Positions 49,477-58,363 of a DNA stretch of 64,000 nt are shown here, in pieces. The number at the start of each line of letters is the position of its first letter. Position 1 is the stretch's first letter. The stretch lies in contig NZ_MULI01000001.1 in assembly GCF_002939385.1 (NCBI RefSeq), positions 1-64,000 on the forward strand. The letters run 5' to 3'. The position numbers and the translations under genes were made by a program. Source of the DNA: Streptomyces sp. MH60 (GTDB lineage: Bacteria > Actinomycetota > Actinomycetes > Streptomycetales > Streptomycetaceae). The notes beneath the pieces are model-generated. The model saw nothing but the letters and a program-made list of their open reading frames with translations, did no database searches and was not told the DNA's origin.

Positions 49477-51095
49477 GCGGGATCCTTTCGGCACGGCTCC
49501 CGCCTGAGCGGGAGCGTCGATGGGTGGTGCGTGGTGTGGGGGAACGACGAGGGGACCGGTCCGGCCGGCGGGGCGGCGTGCGGGACGTCCAGGGCGTCCA
49601 GGCGGGCGCGGTGCCCGGCCAGCCGGGTCGTGAAGTCCCGCCAGCCCGACGTGCCGTCCCAGACCCGGTCGGCGAGCGCGCACAGCCGGGGGAAGGTGAG
49701 GTACTCGATGTGCTCGGGAGTGCGCACGAACTCCGTCCACAACTGGCCCTGGGCGCCCAGCACCCGGGACGCCGCCTCCCGGGTCGGCGCCGCGAGGTCC
49801 ACGTCGTGGACGGCGCGCAGGTCGACGACGCCTCCCGGCTGCGCGGGCGGCTCCCCGGGACTCGCGGTGCGCGCGTAGTCGAAGTAGGTCGCGCGGTGGT
49901 CGGCGTGCACGACCTGGTGACCGCGCAGTGCCGCCGCCCGGGCGTGCGCCGGTTCGCGCCAGCTCATCACCGTGCAGTCCAGGGGGAGGGCGACGCCGCT
50001 CTCGGCCCAGACCACCGGCCGGCGTCCGGCGCGCACCAGGTGCTCGGACAGCCGCGCGATGAACCAGGGGTGCAGCGCACGGGGCCCCGCCAGCCCTTCC
50101 CGGGCGGCACGGGCCCGCGCCGCCGGGCTCCGCTCCCACTCCGTGGTGGGGACCTCGTCCCCGCCGAGGTGCACGTACGGCGACGGGAAGACGTCCATCA
50201 CCTCGTCCAGGACGGTGCGGAAGAAGTCCAGGACGTTCTCGCCGGTGCCCAGGACGTTCTCGCACACGCCCCAGCGCGTCCACACGTCCAGTCGGCGGGC
50301 GGGGTCGGTGCCCAGCTCGGGGTAGGCGGCCAGGGCGGCGCGGACGTGCCCCGGCACGCCGGTCTCCGGCAGTACGCTCACCCCGCGCTCCGCCGCGTAC
50401 GCGACCAGCTCCCGCAGCTCGGCACGGGTGTAGGAGCCGCCGTGCGGCACCCCGTCGAACCGGTCGCCGCCCGCCGGGCCCACCATCGACTCCGCGCGCC
50501 GGCCGCCGACCTCGGTGAGCCGGGGGTGGGCGGCCACCGGCATCCGCCAGCCCTGGTCGTCGGTGAGGTGCAGGTGGAAGACGTTCAGCTTGTGCAGCGC
50601 CAGCAGGTCCACGTAGCGCCGCAGATAGGACACCGGCTGGAAGTGCCGGGCCACGTCGAGCATGGAGCCGCGCCAGGCGTGGCGGGGTACGTCGGTGATC
50701 TCCACGGCCGGCAGCTCCCACGGCACCCCGCGCACCGGCCGCCCGGACAGGGCGTCGTAGGGCAGGAGTTGCCGCACCGTCTGCACGCCGCGCAGCAGCC
50801 CGGCCGGGCGGGCGGCCCGGAGCAGGGCGCCCTGGGGGCTCACGGTCAGGCCGTACCCCTCCTCGCCGAGGCCGGTCAGCGCCGGGTCGAGGGCGAGCAC
50901 GAAGGCCCCGTCGGTCGCGGAGTCCAGGCGCAGTCCGGTGGCCGGGGCGAGCAGGGTGCGCAGCAGGGTCGCGGCCGCACCGGCGCCCGGGGTGACCCGC
51001 AGCCGGGTCGTGCCGTCGAGGCGGAAGCGGCCGGAGCGGGTGGAGAGGCGGCTGGGGCGGGGAACGAGGGCCAGTTCGGGGCGTGGCAGGTCCAC
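49473..51095 (-). CDS. GH20 beta-N-acetylhexosaminidase (cytosolic)
   Basis: A 540-residue enzyme with a GH20b domain (about 6-130) and a TIM barrel. The catalytic pair Asp313-Glu314 is in HLGGDEVPTTEW, with MLDVARHFQP and LHLTDDQGWR before it. No signal peptide, so it acts on imported chitobiose- or LacdiNAc-like sugars after uptake by the ABC system encoded upstream. It overlaps the GH16 gene. The Pro/His-rich C-terminal tail is unusual. Confidence 0.92.
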   Translation of the reverse strand: MDLPRPELALVPRPSRLSTRSGRFRLDGTTRLRVTPGAGAAATLLRTLLAPATGLRLDSATDGAFVLALDPALTGLGEEGYGLTVSPQGALLRAARPAGLLRGVQTVRQLLPYDALSGRPVRGVPWELPAVEITDVPRHAWRGSMLDVARHFQPVSYLRRYVDLLALHKLNVFHLHLTDDQGWRMPVAAHPRLTEVGGRRAESMVGPAGGDRFDGVPHGGSYTRAELRELVAYAAERGVSVLPETGVPGHVRAALAAYPELGTDPARRLDVWTRWGVCENVLGTGENVLDFFRTVLDEVMDVFPSPYVHLGGDEVPTTEWERSPAARARAAREGLAGPRALHPWFIARLSEHLVRAGRRPVVWAESGVALPLDCTVMSWREPAHARAAALRGHQVVHADHRATYFDYARTASPGEPPAQPGGVVDLRAVHDVDLAAPTREAASRVLGAQGQLWTEFVRTPEHIEYLTFPRLCALADRVWDGTSGWRDFTTRLAGHRARLDALDVPHAAPPAGPVPSSFPHTTHHPSTLPLRREPCRKDPA

Positions 51096-51171
51096 GGGGC
51101 GGCTCCGGTGGTCGGCGGTGCGCGACGGCGAGGAGGACGGAAGGAGTGGGGAGGGGGAACGGCGGGCCCGG

Positions 51172-52029
51172 TCAGCCCTTGACGCCTCCCGAGGCCAGAC
51201 CGGCCGTCACATGCCGTTGCAGGGCGAGGAAGATGATCAGCGCGGGGAGTGCGAAGAGCGTGGAGGCGGCCATGGTGGCCCCCCAGTCGGTGCCGAAGGT
51301 CGACTGGAACGAGGAGAGCCAGACCGGGAGCGTGCGGCTGTCCTGCTGCTTGATGATGAGGAAGTTGGCGTAGGTGAACTCGTTCCAGGCGGTGATGAAG
51401 CCGAACAGCGAGGTGGCCATGAGCCCGGGGGCCAGCAGCGGGAACGCCACCTTGCGGAACGCCATGGCACGGGTGCAGCCGTCGACCTGTGCCGCCTCCT
51501 CCAGCTCCGGCGGGATGCCCGCGATGAAGCCGCGCAGCACGACCACCGTGAACGGCAGCGTGATCATGAAGTAGATCAGGGTCAGTGTCGGCAGCCGGTC
51601 GAGCATCCCGGTGTCGCGGGAGATGATGTAGATCGGGATGATCAGTGACTCCCAGGGCGCCATCTGCGCGACGAACACCGCCAGCATGAACTGCCGGCGC
51701 CCGCGCCAGCGCATGCGGGCCACGGCGTAGGCGGCGCCCAGGGCGACCAGCAGGGCGAGCAGGACGGCACTCAGGGTGACCAGGAGGCTGTTGCGCCAGA
51801 ACAGCGCGAAGCCGTCGGCGCCGACCGCCTTCCGGAAGTGCTCGAACGTCCAGGCGCCCGGCACCAGCCGGGGATCGTAGGACTGGATGTCCGTCGACGG
51901 TTTGAACGCGGTCGTGACCATCCAGTACACGGGGAACAGGCAGACCACCACGGTGAGCGCGGCGGCGGCGTTCAGCGGGAGGCGGCGCAGCGCGCGGCGC
52001 ACCGGGGGACGGGGACGCGGGGTGCTCAC
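51172..52029 (-). CDS. Carbohydrate ABC transporter permease (MalG type), second system
   Basis: A 285-residue permease, six helices, EAA motif ELEEAAQVDGCTRAMAFRKVAFPL. It begins with GTG 52029 inside the stop of the MalF gene (GTGA). It belongs to the operon binding protein, MalF, MalG, GH20, GH16. As for the first system there is no ATPase gene nearby. Confidence 0.95.
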   Translation of the reverse strand: MSTPRPRPPVRRALRRLPLNAAAALTVVVCLFPVYWMVTTAFKPSTDIQSYDPRLVPGAWTFEHFRKAVGADGFALFWRNSLLVTLSAVLLALLVALGAAYAVARMRWRGRRQFMLAVFVAQMAPWESLIIPIYIISRDTGMLDRLPTLTLIYFMITLPFTVVVLRGFIAGIPPELEEAAQVDGCTRAMAFRKVAFPLLAPGLMATSLFGFITAWNEFTYANFLIIKQQDSRTLPVWLSSFQSTFGTDWGATMAASTLFALPALIIFLALQRHVTAGLASGGVKG

Positions 52030-52958
52030 GGCTGCTCGCCCTCCTGACGGAACAGTTGACGGAAGTAGAGGACCAGCACGCCGCTCATCAGCAGGACCGT
52101 GAGCATCGAGGCGGCGGAACCCAGGTCGTAGCGCTGGTGGGCCAGCGCGGTCTGCACGGCGTACACCGGCAGGATGGTGGTGGCCTCGCCCGGTCCGCCG
52201 CGGGTCATCACCCAGATCTGGACGAACGCCTTGAACGTCCAGATCACTTCGAGGGACAGGACCAGCATGAAGATCGGCCGGATCAGCGGGAAGGTGACGG
52301 AACGGAAGACGCGGGTGGCCCCCGCGCCGTCCATGCGGGCCGACTCGTACAGTTCGGCCGGCACCGTGACCAGCGCCGAGTAGAGCGTGATCGCGGCGAA
52401 CGGCACGGACTGCCAGACGATCAGCACCACCACGATGCCGAACGCGGCCCCGCCGTGGGCGAACCAGGGATAGCCCTCGAACGACTCGAACCCGAGGCCG
52501 GTGAGGGTCTCGTTGACGATGCCGAACTCGGAGTGGAACAGCCACTGGAAGACGGTGGTGGCCGCGACCACCGGTACCGCCCAGACCAGGACCAGGGAAC
52601 TGAGGACCACGGTCCTGGCCACCCGCCCGAGCCGCTCGGTCATCAGCGCGACCAAGGTGGACAGCACCATGATCGCGACGACGTTGACCGCCATGAACAC
52701 GAAGGTCCGGCGCACCACCTCCCAGAACTCCGGGTCGCCGAGCAGCGTGCGGTAGTTGCGCAGCCCGACGAAGTCGGCGTCGCCCAGGATGAGTTGGCGC
52801 AGCCGGAAGTCCTGGAAGGAGATGAGTACGGCGCGGACCAGCGGATAGAGCAGCAGGTACAGCATGCCCAGCACGGCGGGGGCGACCAGCAGGTACGGCC
52901 AGAGCGCCCCCCGGCCCGCGGCGCCGGGCGGCACGCTCCGCTCACGGACGGTCGACAC
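52026..52958 (-). CDS. Carbohydrate ABC transporter permease (MalF type), second system
   Basis: A 310-residue membrane protein with six helices and an EAA loop around ELYESARMDGAGATRVFRSVTFPL. GTG 52958 has a consensus AGGAGG site 7 nt upstream; a longer frame to 53126 runs into the binding-protein gene. It pairs with the MalG protein. Confidence 0.94.
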   Translation of the reverse strand: MSTVRERSVPPGAAGRGALWPYLLVAPAVLGMLYLLLYPLVRAVLISFQDFRLRQLILGDADFVGLRNYRTLLGDPEFWEVVRRTFVFMAVNVVAIMVLSTLVALMTERLGRVARTVVLSSLVLVWAVPVVAATTVFQWLFHSEFGIVNETLTGLGFESFEGYPWFAHGGAAFGIVVVLIVWQSVPFAAITLYSALVTVPAELYESARMDGAGATRVFRSVTFPLIRPIFMLVLSLEVIWTFKAFVQIWVMTRGGPGEATTILPVYAVQTALAHQRYDLGSAASMLTVLLMSGVLVLYFRQLFRQEGEQP

Positions 52959-52996
52959 GTCGCCTCCTGATCTCGTGGTGTCGGGGACGACGGCGG

Positions 52997-54265
52997 TCAG
53001 GAGTCGCTGCCCAGCGTCTCGGTGATGGTCCGGGATGCCTCCGCCGCCGCCGACTTCGCGTCCTCGCCGGTGAGCACAGCCGTCATGTACTCCTTGATCG
53101 GGTTCTTGGCCTCGACCGCCGCCCACTGGGGCGTGTTGGGCGTGGCGTGTCCGTTGGCGGCGCCGGCCGCCATGGCCGCGGTGCCCGGGTCGCCGGCGAC
53201 GGCGCCGGCCAGGGTGGTCTTGTTCGGCACGTAGCTCATGGCGACGGCGAGCTTCTTCTGCCAGGCGTCACCGGTCAGTTCGCGGATGAGGGTGAACGCC
53301 TCCTCCTGGTGGGCGGCGACGGCCGGGACGACCAGGTCGGAACCGCCGGTGAAGACGGCGCCCGGACGGTCGGCGGTCTTGCCGGGGATCGGGAAGAAAC
53401 CGAGCTTCCCCTTGAGTTCCGGGTTCTTCTCCTCGATGACCTTGGCCCCGCCCGGCACGGCGATGATCTGGGCGACCTGCCCCTTCGCCATCACCTCGGC
53501 CTGCGGCGGCTGGGCCTCGTCGGAGTCCTTGGGGCCCTTGCCGAGGGCCTGGAGACGCCGGTAGAAGTCCATGGCCCGCAGTGCCCCGGAGCTGTCCAGG
53601 CCGCCCTTCCACCCGCCGCCGGACTTCACGGCCAGGTCGCCGCCCTCGTCCCAGACGAAGCCGGACAGCACGTACCAGTTCTGCCCCGGCAGGTAGATGC
53701 CCTGGGTCCCGCCCGTGTTCAGCTTGCGGGTGGCGGCGATCCACTGGTCCCTGGTCCTGATCCGCGCGGGATCGATCCCGGCCTTCTCGAACAGGTCGGT
53801 GCGGTGGATGACGACCCGGTTGGCCGCGTAGTACGGGATGCCGTACTGCTTGCCCTCGTACGACCCGGGCTCCGCGAGCCCCTCCAGCCAGTCGCCGCCG
53901 CCCAGTTCCCCGACGCGGTCCGAGAAGTCGGTGAGGCCGCCGCTCTGGGCGTACTGGGCGACCTGGGTGTTGCCGACCTCGATGACGTCCGGGGCGTCGT
54001 TGCTGGCCAGGGCCGCGGTCACCTTCTCGCCTATGCCCTCCCACTCCTGGATCTGGATCTTCACGTCGATGTCCGGGTGGGCCTTCTCGAAGCCCGTCTC
54101 GAACTCCTTCTGGAACTGGGCCGAGACGCTGTCGCGCATGAGCCAGACGTCGAGGGCGGTTCTGCCGTCCCCGGCGCCGTCGGAGGTGCCGTCGGACGAG
54201 GAGCAGGCGACGAGCCCGGCACTGAGCACCAGTGTGGAGAGCAGGGCGAGCGAACGGTACTTCAC
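52997..54265 (-). CDS. Sugar ABC transporter substrate-binding lipoprotein, second system
   Basis: A 422-residue lipoprotein with a Sec-type signal and lipobox LVAC (Cys21), then a MalE-like binding protein (ALDVWLMRDSVSAQFQKEFETGF, IPYYAANRVVIHRTDLFE). It is the first gene of the operon and is divergent from the GntR regulator; the control region between them carries repeated ACCAGT sequences. Context with GH20 suggests an amino-sugar oligosaccharide ligand. Confidence 0.94.
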   Translation of the reverse strand: MKYRSLALLSTLVLSAGLVACSSSDGTSDGAGDGRTALDVWLMRDSVSAQFQKEFETGFEKAHPDIDVKIQIQEWEGIGEKVTAALASNDAPDVIEVGNTQVAQYAQSGGLTDFSDRVGELGGGDWLEGLAEPGSYEGKQYGIPYYAANRVVIHRTDLFEKAGIDPARIRTRDQWIAATRKLNTGGTQGIYLPGQNWYVLSGFVWDEGGDLAVKSGGGWKGGLDSSGALRAMDFYRRLQALGKGPKDSDEAQPPQAEVMAKGQVAQIIAVPGGAKVIEEKNPELKGKLGFFPIPGKTADRPGAVFTGGSDLVVPAVAAHQEEAFTLIRELTGDAWQKKLAVAMSYVPNKTTLAGAVAGDPGTAAMAAGAANGHATPNTPQWAAVEAKNPIKEYMTAVLTGEDAKSAAAEASRTITETLGSDS

Positions 54266-54309
54266 GGTTCACCTCTGGGAGAGCTGGAAGGGACGACACA
54301 CCCACAGTT

Positions 54310-54477
54310 GACCAGTAAGGGGCGCTGGGCTTACCAGTCGGCGTTGGTCGAAGGTGGCATGGACCAATGAGGGCGTCAACCCCTCACGTATGTACGGGTT
54401 TTAGGCCGATCGAACCGGTGGAGTGGCTGGTTCGCGCCCGAGGTGGACAGGTAAGCTCGGCTGACCAGCAGACCAGT
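54310..54477. promoter_or_regulatory. Repeated ACCAGT sites, probable GntR/HutC operators
   Basis: ACCAGT occurs at 54311-54316 (as GACCAGT), 54333-54338, and in GACCAGCAGACCAGT (54463-54477), flanked by an inverted repeat TTGGTC (54344-54349)/GACCAA (54362-54367). GACCAGT is the half-site of the DasR operator (ACTGGTCTAGACCAGT). The sites cover both divergent promoters, so the adjacent HutC-type regulator or DasR could bind here. Confidence 0.55.
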
Positions 54478-54491
54478 TACGGGAGTACTGC

Positions 54492-55337
54492 ATGGAGATC
54501 GACGCCGCCGCCTCCGGTGCGGTGCTCAAGCGGGAGCGTGTCCGCGACGCCGTCCTGGAGCTCATCGAGGACCGGCGCCCGGGGGACGCGATTCCCTCGG
54601 AGCGCACCCTGTGCGCCGAACTCGGCGTGTCCCGGCCCACGTTGCGTGCCGCGGTCGACGAACTGGTGGTCGCCGGACTGCTGGTGCGCGAGCACGGCCG
54701 GGGCATGTTCGTCGCCGCCGAGAAGATCACCCAGGAACTGGTCTCCGACCGCCGGGCCTTCAGCCTCCCGCAGGCCGCCGGTGCCTGGACCAGCAGGCTC
54801 CTGGAGGTCCGCACCCTGCCCGCGGGAGCCCGGGTGGGCCGCAAGCTGCGCATGTCGCCCGCGGCGCAGATCCACTACGTGGCCCGCCTGCGCCTGGTCG
54901 ACGGCTCGCCCATGGCCATCGAGTACCTGCACGTGCCCGCCGACCTCGTCTCGGACCTGACCAGTGAGGAACTGGAGCAGGGCGACCTCTACGAGCACCT
55001 GGGCGAGCGGCACGACGTCCGGGTCAGCGAGGCCGTGCAGTCCATCGAACCCACCGTGGTCACGCGCGCCGAGGCCGACCTGCTCGACGTGCCCGAACTC
55101 TCCCCGGCACTCCTCTTCGAGCGGCTGACCACCGACACCCGGGGCCGGCCCGTCGAGTACGTGCACTCCCTCTACCGGGGCGACCGCTACCGGATCGTCT
55201 CCCGGCTCACCCTGGGCCCGCGCGACCGGACACCGCCCTCGGACGAGGGCCACCATCCGGGCATCCCGCCGGGGGACTTCACCACCAAGGGCCCCGTCAC
55301 GCTTTCCACGCGCGGGGTGGTGCAGGACGGGATGTAG
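54492..55337 (+). CDS. GntR-family (HutC/UTRA) transcriptional regulator
   Basis: A 281-residue regulator with an N-terminal winged helix (PSERTLCAELGVSRPTLRAAVDELV, residues about 36-60, and HGRGMFVA) and a UTRA effector domain (about 95-245; IHYVARLRLVDGSPMAIEYLHV, YVHSLYRGDRYRIVSRL). The effector domain resembles that of DasR by eye, which senses amino-sugar phosphates. It is divergent from the ABC/GH20/GH16 operon and upstream of GH109 on the same strand. The C-terminal tail is an extra of about 30 residues. Confidence 0.92.
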   Translation: MEIDAAASGAVLKRERVRDAVLELIEDRRPGDAIPSERTLCAELGVSRPTLRAAVDELVVAGLLVREHGRGMFVAAEKITQELVSDRRAFSLPQAAGAWTSRLLEVRTLPAGARVGRKLRMSPAAQIHYVARLRLVDGSPMAIEYLHVPADLVSDLTSEELEQGDLYEHLGERHDVRVSEAVQSIEPTVVTRAEADLLDVPELSPALLFERLTTDTRGRPVEYVHSLYRGDRYRIVSRLTLGPRDRTPPSDEGHHPGIPPGDFTTKGPVTLSTRGVVQDGM

Positions 55338-55389
55338 CGGCGCCACAGGTGCGCGGAAATGCTCGGAACGGCTTTGCATCGAGCACGTA

Positions 55390-55418
55390 TTGACATGTCT
55401 CGGCTGACGCCGCAGAGT
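55390..55418 (+). promoter_or_regulatory. Candidate promoter of the GH109 gene
   Basis: TTGACA at 55390-55395 is followed by a 17-nt spacer and CAGAGT at 55413-55418. Upstream, TGCTCG (55360-55365)/CGAGCA (55380-55385) is an inverted repeat; downstream, CTCGACAG is repeated in tandem (55434-55449). The arrangement suggests a regulated promoter separate from the GntR gene. Confidence 0.5.
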
Positions 55419-55510
55419 CATGCCCCGAATGTGCTCGACAGCTCGACAGCCCGACGTTGCCCGACCGCGCCCCGACCGTGATGCGAACCACCACGAGGAG
55501 TGTTGCCGTC

Positions 55511-56935
55511 ATGTCCGAAACGCCCGCTGTCTCACGCCGACTGCTCCTGGGCTCCGCCGCCGCCACCGGCGCCCTCGCGGCCGGAATCGGAGCCGCCGCC
55601 CCGTCCGCGTCGGCGGCGGCCGAGCAGGCGCCCCGCCGCAGGCCCGGCCAGACGTCGATGATCGGCGTGCCCTTCGCCGCCCACTGGACCGTCCGCGTCG
55701 CGGTCATCGGCCTCGGCAACCGGGGCGGCGGCATGATCACCGGCTGGGCGTCCGTGCCCGGCTGCACCGTGACCGCCGTCTGCGACATCCGCGCCGACCG
55801 GGCCAAGCGCGCCGCCGACCGCCTGGAGAGCAAGGGCGCCCCGCGCCCCGCCGAGTACGGCGGCTCCGCCGACTCCTACGCCCGGATGCTCCGCCGCGAC
55901 GACATCGACCTCGTGTACGTCGCCACGCCCTGGGAGTTCCACCACGAGCACGGCCGGGCCGCGCTCCTCAGCGGCAGGCACGCCGTCGTGGAACTCCCCG
56001 TCGCGACGGAACTGCGCCAGCTGTGGGATCTCGTCGACACCTCCGAGCGCACTCGCAGACACCTGCTCCTGGCCGAGAACTGCAACTACGGCCGCAACGA
56101 ACTGGCCATGCTGAAGGCGGCGCACGACGGGCTGTTCGGAGACCTCACCAACGGCCACGGCGGCTACCTGCACGACCTGCGCGAACTCCTCTTCTCGGAC
56201 ACCTACTACACCGACTCCTGGCGGCGGCTGTGGCACACCCGCAGCACCGCCTCCTTCTATCCCATGCACGGGCTGGCCCCGATCGCGGCGGCCATGGACG
56301 TCAACCGCGGGGACCGCATGACGACCCTGCGCGCCACCGCGACGGCCCCGAAGGGGCTGGCCGACTACCGGGCCCGCTTCGTGCCGCGGGACCACCCGTC
56401 CTGGAAGGAGACCTACATCAACGGTGACCTGGTCACCTGCCTGATCGAAACGGCGAGGGGCAGGACGATCCGGGCGGAGCACGACGTGAGTTCGCCCCGG
56501 CCCTACAGCCGGATCAACACCCTCGCGGGCAGCCGCGGCATCGTCGAGGACTACGCGGGACCCGCCCCGACCGGCGCCCGCGTCTACGTCGAGCCGGACC
56601 ACAGCGGCCACACCTGGCGCGACTTCGAGGGCTACCGCAAGGAGTACGACCACTGGCTGTGGCAGAAGGTCGGCGACGACGCCGCGAACAACGGCGGACA
56701 CGGGGGCATGGACTACGTCCTGCAGTGGCGCACCGTCCAGCTGATGCGCGCGGGGCTGGTACCGGACATCGACGTCTACGACTCGGCCGCCTGGTGCTCG
56801 CCCGTCCCGCTCAGCGTCACCTCGCTGGCCAGGGGCGGCCGCCCCGTCGAGATCCCGGACTTCACCCGGGGCGCCTGGCGGGAGCGCAGGCCCGGCCTGG
56901 ACTCGGCGCCCACCGACATGCCGCCCGTCGGCTGA
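55511..56935 (+). CDS. Tat-exported GH109 alpha-N-acetylgalactosaminidase (GFO/IDH/MocA fold)
   Basis: A 474-residue protein with a Tat signal (SRRLLLGSAAATG, Arg9-Arg10) and a Rossmann NAD(P) domain (VIGLGNRGGG, about 65-74), then a GFO/IDH C-terminal fold. The blocks VATPWEFHHEHG, AENCNYGRNELAM, STASFYPMHGLAPI and HGGMDYVLQWR are those I associate with GH109 alpha-N-acetylgalactosaminidases. A GAGGAG site selects ATG 55511 over upstream frames. Export with bound NAD explains the Tat route. It would remove terminal alpha-GalNAc outside the cell, in line with the GH114 and GH4 genes. An unrelated oxidoreductase is possible. Confidence 0.85.
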   Translation: MSETPAVSRRLLLGSAAATGALAAGIGAAAPSASAAAEQAPRRRPGQTSMIGVPFAAHWTVRVAVIGLGNRGGGMITGWASVPGCTVTAVCDIRADRAKRAADRLESKGAPRPAEYGGSADSYARMLRRDDIDLVYVATPWEFHHEHGRAALLSGRHAVVELPVATELRQLWDLVDTSERTRRHLLLAENCNYGRNELAMLKAAHDGLFGDLTNGHGGYLHDLRELLFSDTYYTDSWRRLWHTRSTASFYPMHGLAPIAAAMDVNRGDRMTTLRATATAPKGLADYRARFVPRDHPSWKETYINGDLVTCLIETARGRTIRAEHDVSSPRPYSRINTLAGSRGIVEDYAGPAPTGARVYVEPDHSGHTWRDFEGYRKEYDHWLWQKVGDDAANNGGHGGMDYVLQWRTVQLMRAGLVPDIDVYDSAAWCSPVPLSVTSLARGGRPVEIPDFTRGAWRERRPGLDSAPTDMPPVG

Positions 56936-56983
56936 GCACGGCACGCGGGCCGGCCCGCCTACGGCAGCCGCCCGCGGGGCGCC

Positions 56984-57736
56984 CTACCGCGCCAGGACCT
57001 CCTCCGGGCCCATGACGACGACCGGCCCCTTGTCCGGGTCCAGGGCGGTCAGCAGCGCGCGCATGTGCTCCTCGCTCAGGGACACACAGGCGTTGGTCGG
57101 CCCGTCGTGGTCCACGTGGATCCAGACCCCGCCGCCCTTGTCCTCGCCCATGGGGCGGGTCTTGTCCAGCGGGGTGGTGCCGGCCACCCGGTTGTAGTCG
57201 ATGGCGACCACGTAGTCGAACGACCCTTCCAGGGGCTCGCCCAGGTACCCGGTGCCCGACACGGAGAACTCCGGGTCCTCGTCGTAGGGGAGCCGGGTGC
57301 CCGGGTCGGGCAGCCGGCCCCCGGCGTCGCTGAGGCCGAAGACGCCGATGGGCGAGTGCAGGTCGCCCGCCTCGTGGTCGTCGGTCCAGCCGCGCAGGCC
57401 GTTGTGCGCGGGCCAGGGACCGGCGACCGCACGCCAGCCCTCGGCCGGGTACTGCTCGTAGAGCACCACCTGGGACCGCGACGAGCTCTCGTCCTCACCG
57501 GTGACCACCAGGGCCTGCCGGGTGCCGTCCGGGAGCCGCTCCCGCATGACCGGGCCGACCCCGGGGAGGGGGCGGGGGAAGGAGCGCGGGGGAGCGGGGC
57601 GCGGGGCTGTGGAACTCGCGGGTGCGTGCGCGTCCTGCGGGGAGGCGCCCGCGGGCTCCCGGGTGCAGCCGGTGGCCAGCACGCCGGTGCACATGACAGC
57701 GCCGATCACCAGGGCCAGCGCTTTCCTGACGGTCAT
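56984..57736 (-). CDS. L,D-transpeptidase-like lipoprotein
   Basis: A 250-residue lipoprotein (lipobox LATGC, Cys24) with a Pro/Ala/Ser-rich spacer and a YkuD-like domain (about 60-245). The active-site part reads HVDHDGPTNACVSLSEEHM, with His and Cys in the expected order but without the usual S/T-x-G-C-x-N spacing, as in a divergent subgroup. SPIGVFGLSDAGG is also typical. ATG 57736 has GGAG at -9; a further in-frame ATG lies at 57769. It probably acts on peptidoglycan cross-links outside the membrane. Confidence 0.82.
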   Translation of the reverse strand: MTVRKALALVIGAVMCTGVLATGCTREPAGASPQDAHAPASSTAPRPAPPRSFPRPLPGVGPVMRERLPDGTRQALVVTGEDESSSRSQVVLYEQYPAEGWRAVAGPWPAHNGLRGWTDDHEAGDLHSPIGVFGLSDAGGRLPDPGTRLPYDEDPEFSVSGTGYLGEPLEGSFDYVVAIDYNRVAGTTPLDKTRPMGEDKGGGVWIHVDHDGPTNACVSLSEEHMRALLTALDPDKGPVVVMGPEEVLAR

Positions 57737-58270
<534 letters not shown>

Positions 58271-58286
58271 TCGGGAGATCGCCGAG

Positions 58287-58334
58287 CAGGGCGGGGTCCC
58301 GGGGGAGCGCTCGTTTCCCCGGGGCCCCGCCCTG
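58287..58334. terminator. Long hairpin between csp and the alpha/beta hydrolase
   Basis: CAGGGCGGGG (58287-58296) pairs with CCCCGCCCTG (58325-58334), and inside it CCCGGGGGA pairs with TTCCCCGGGG, giving a stem near 20 bp. It serves two convergent genes. Confidence 0.85.
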
Positions 58335-58363
58335 TGGCATGTCGTCCCCCGGACGGGCGGCCG

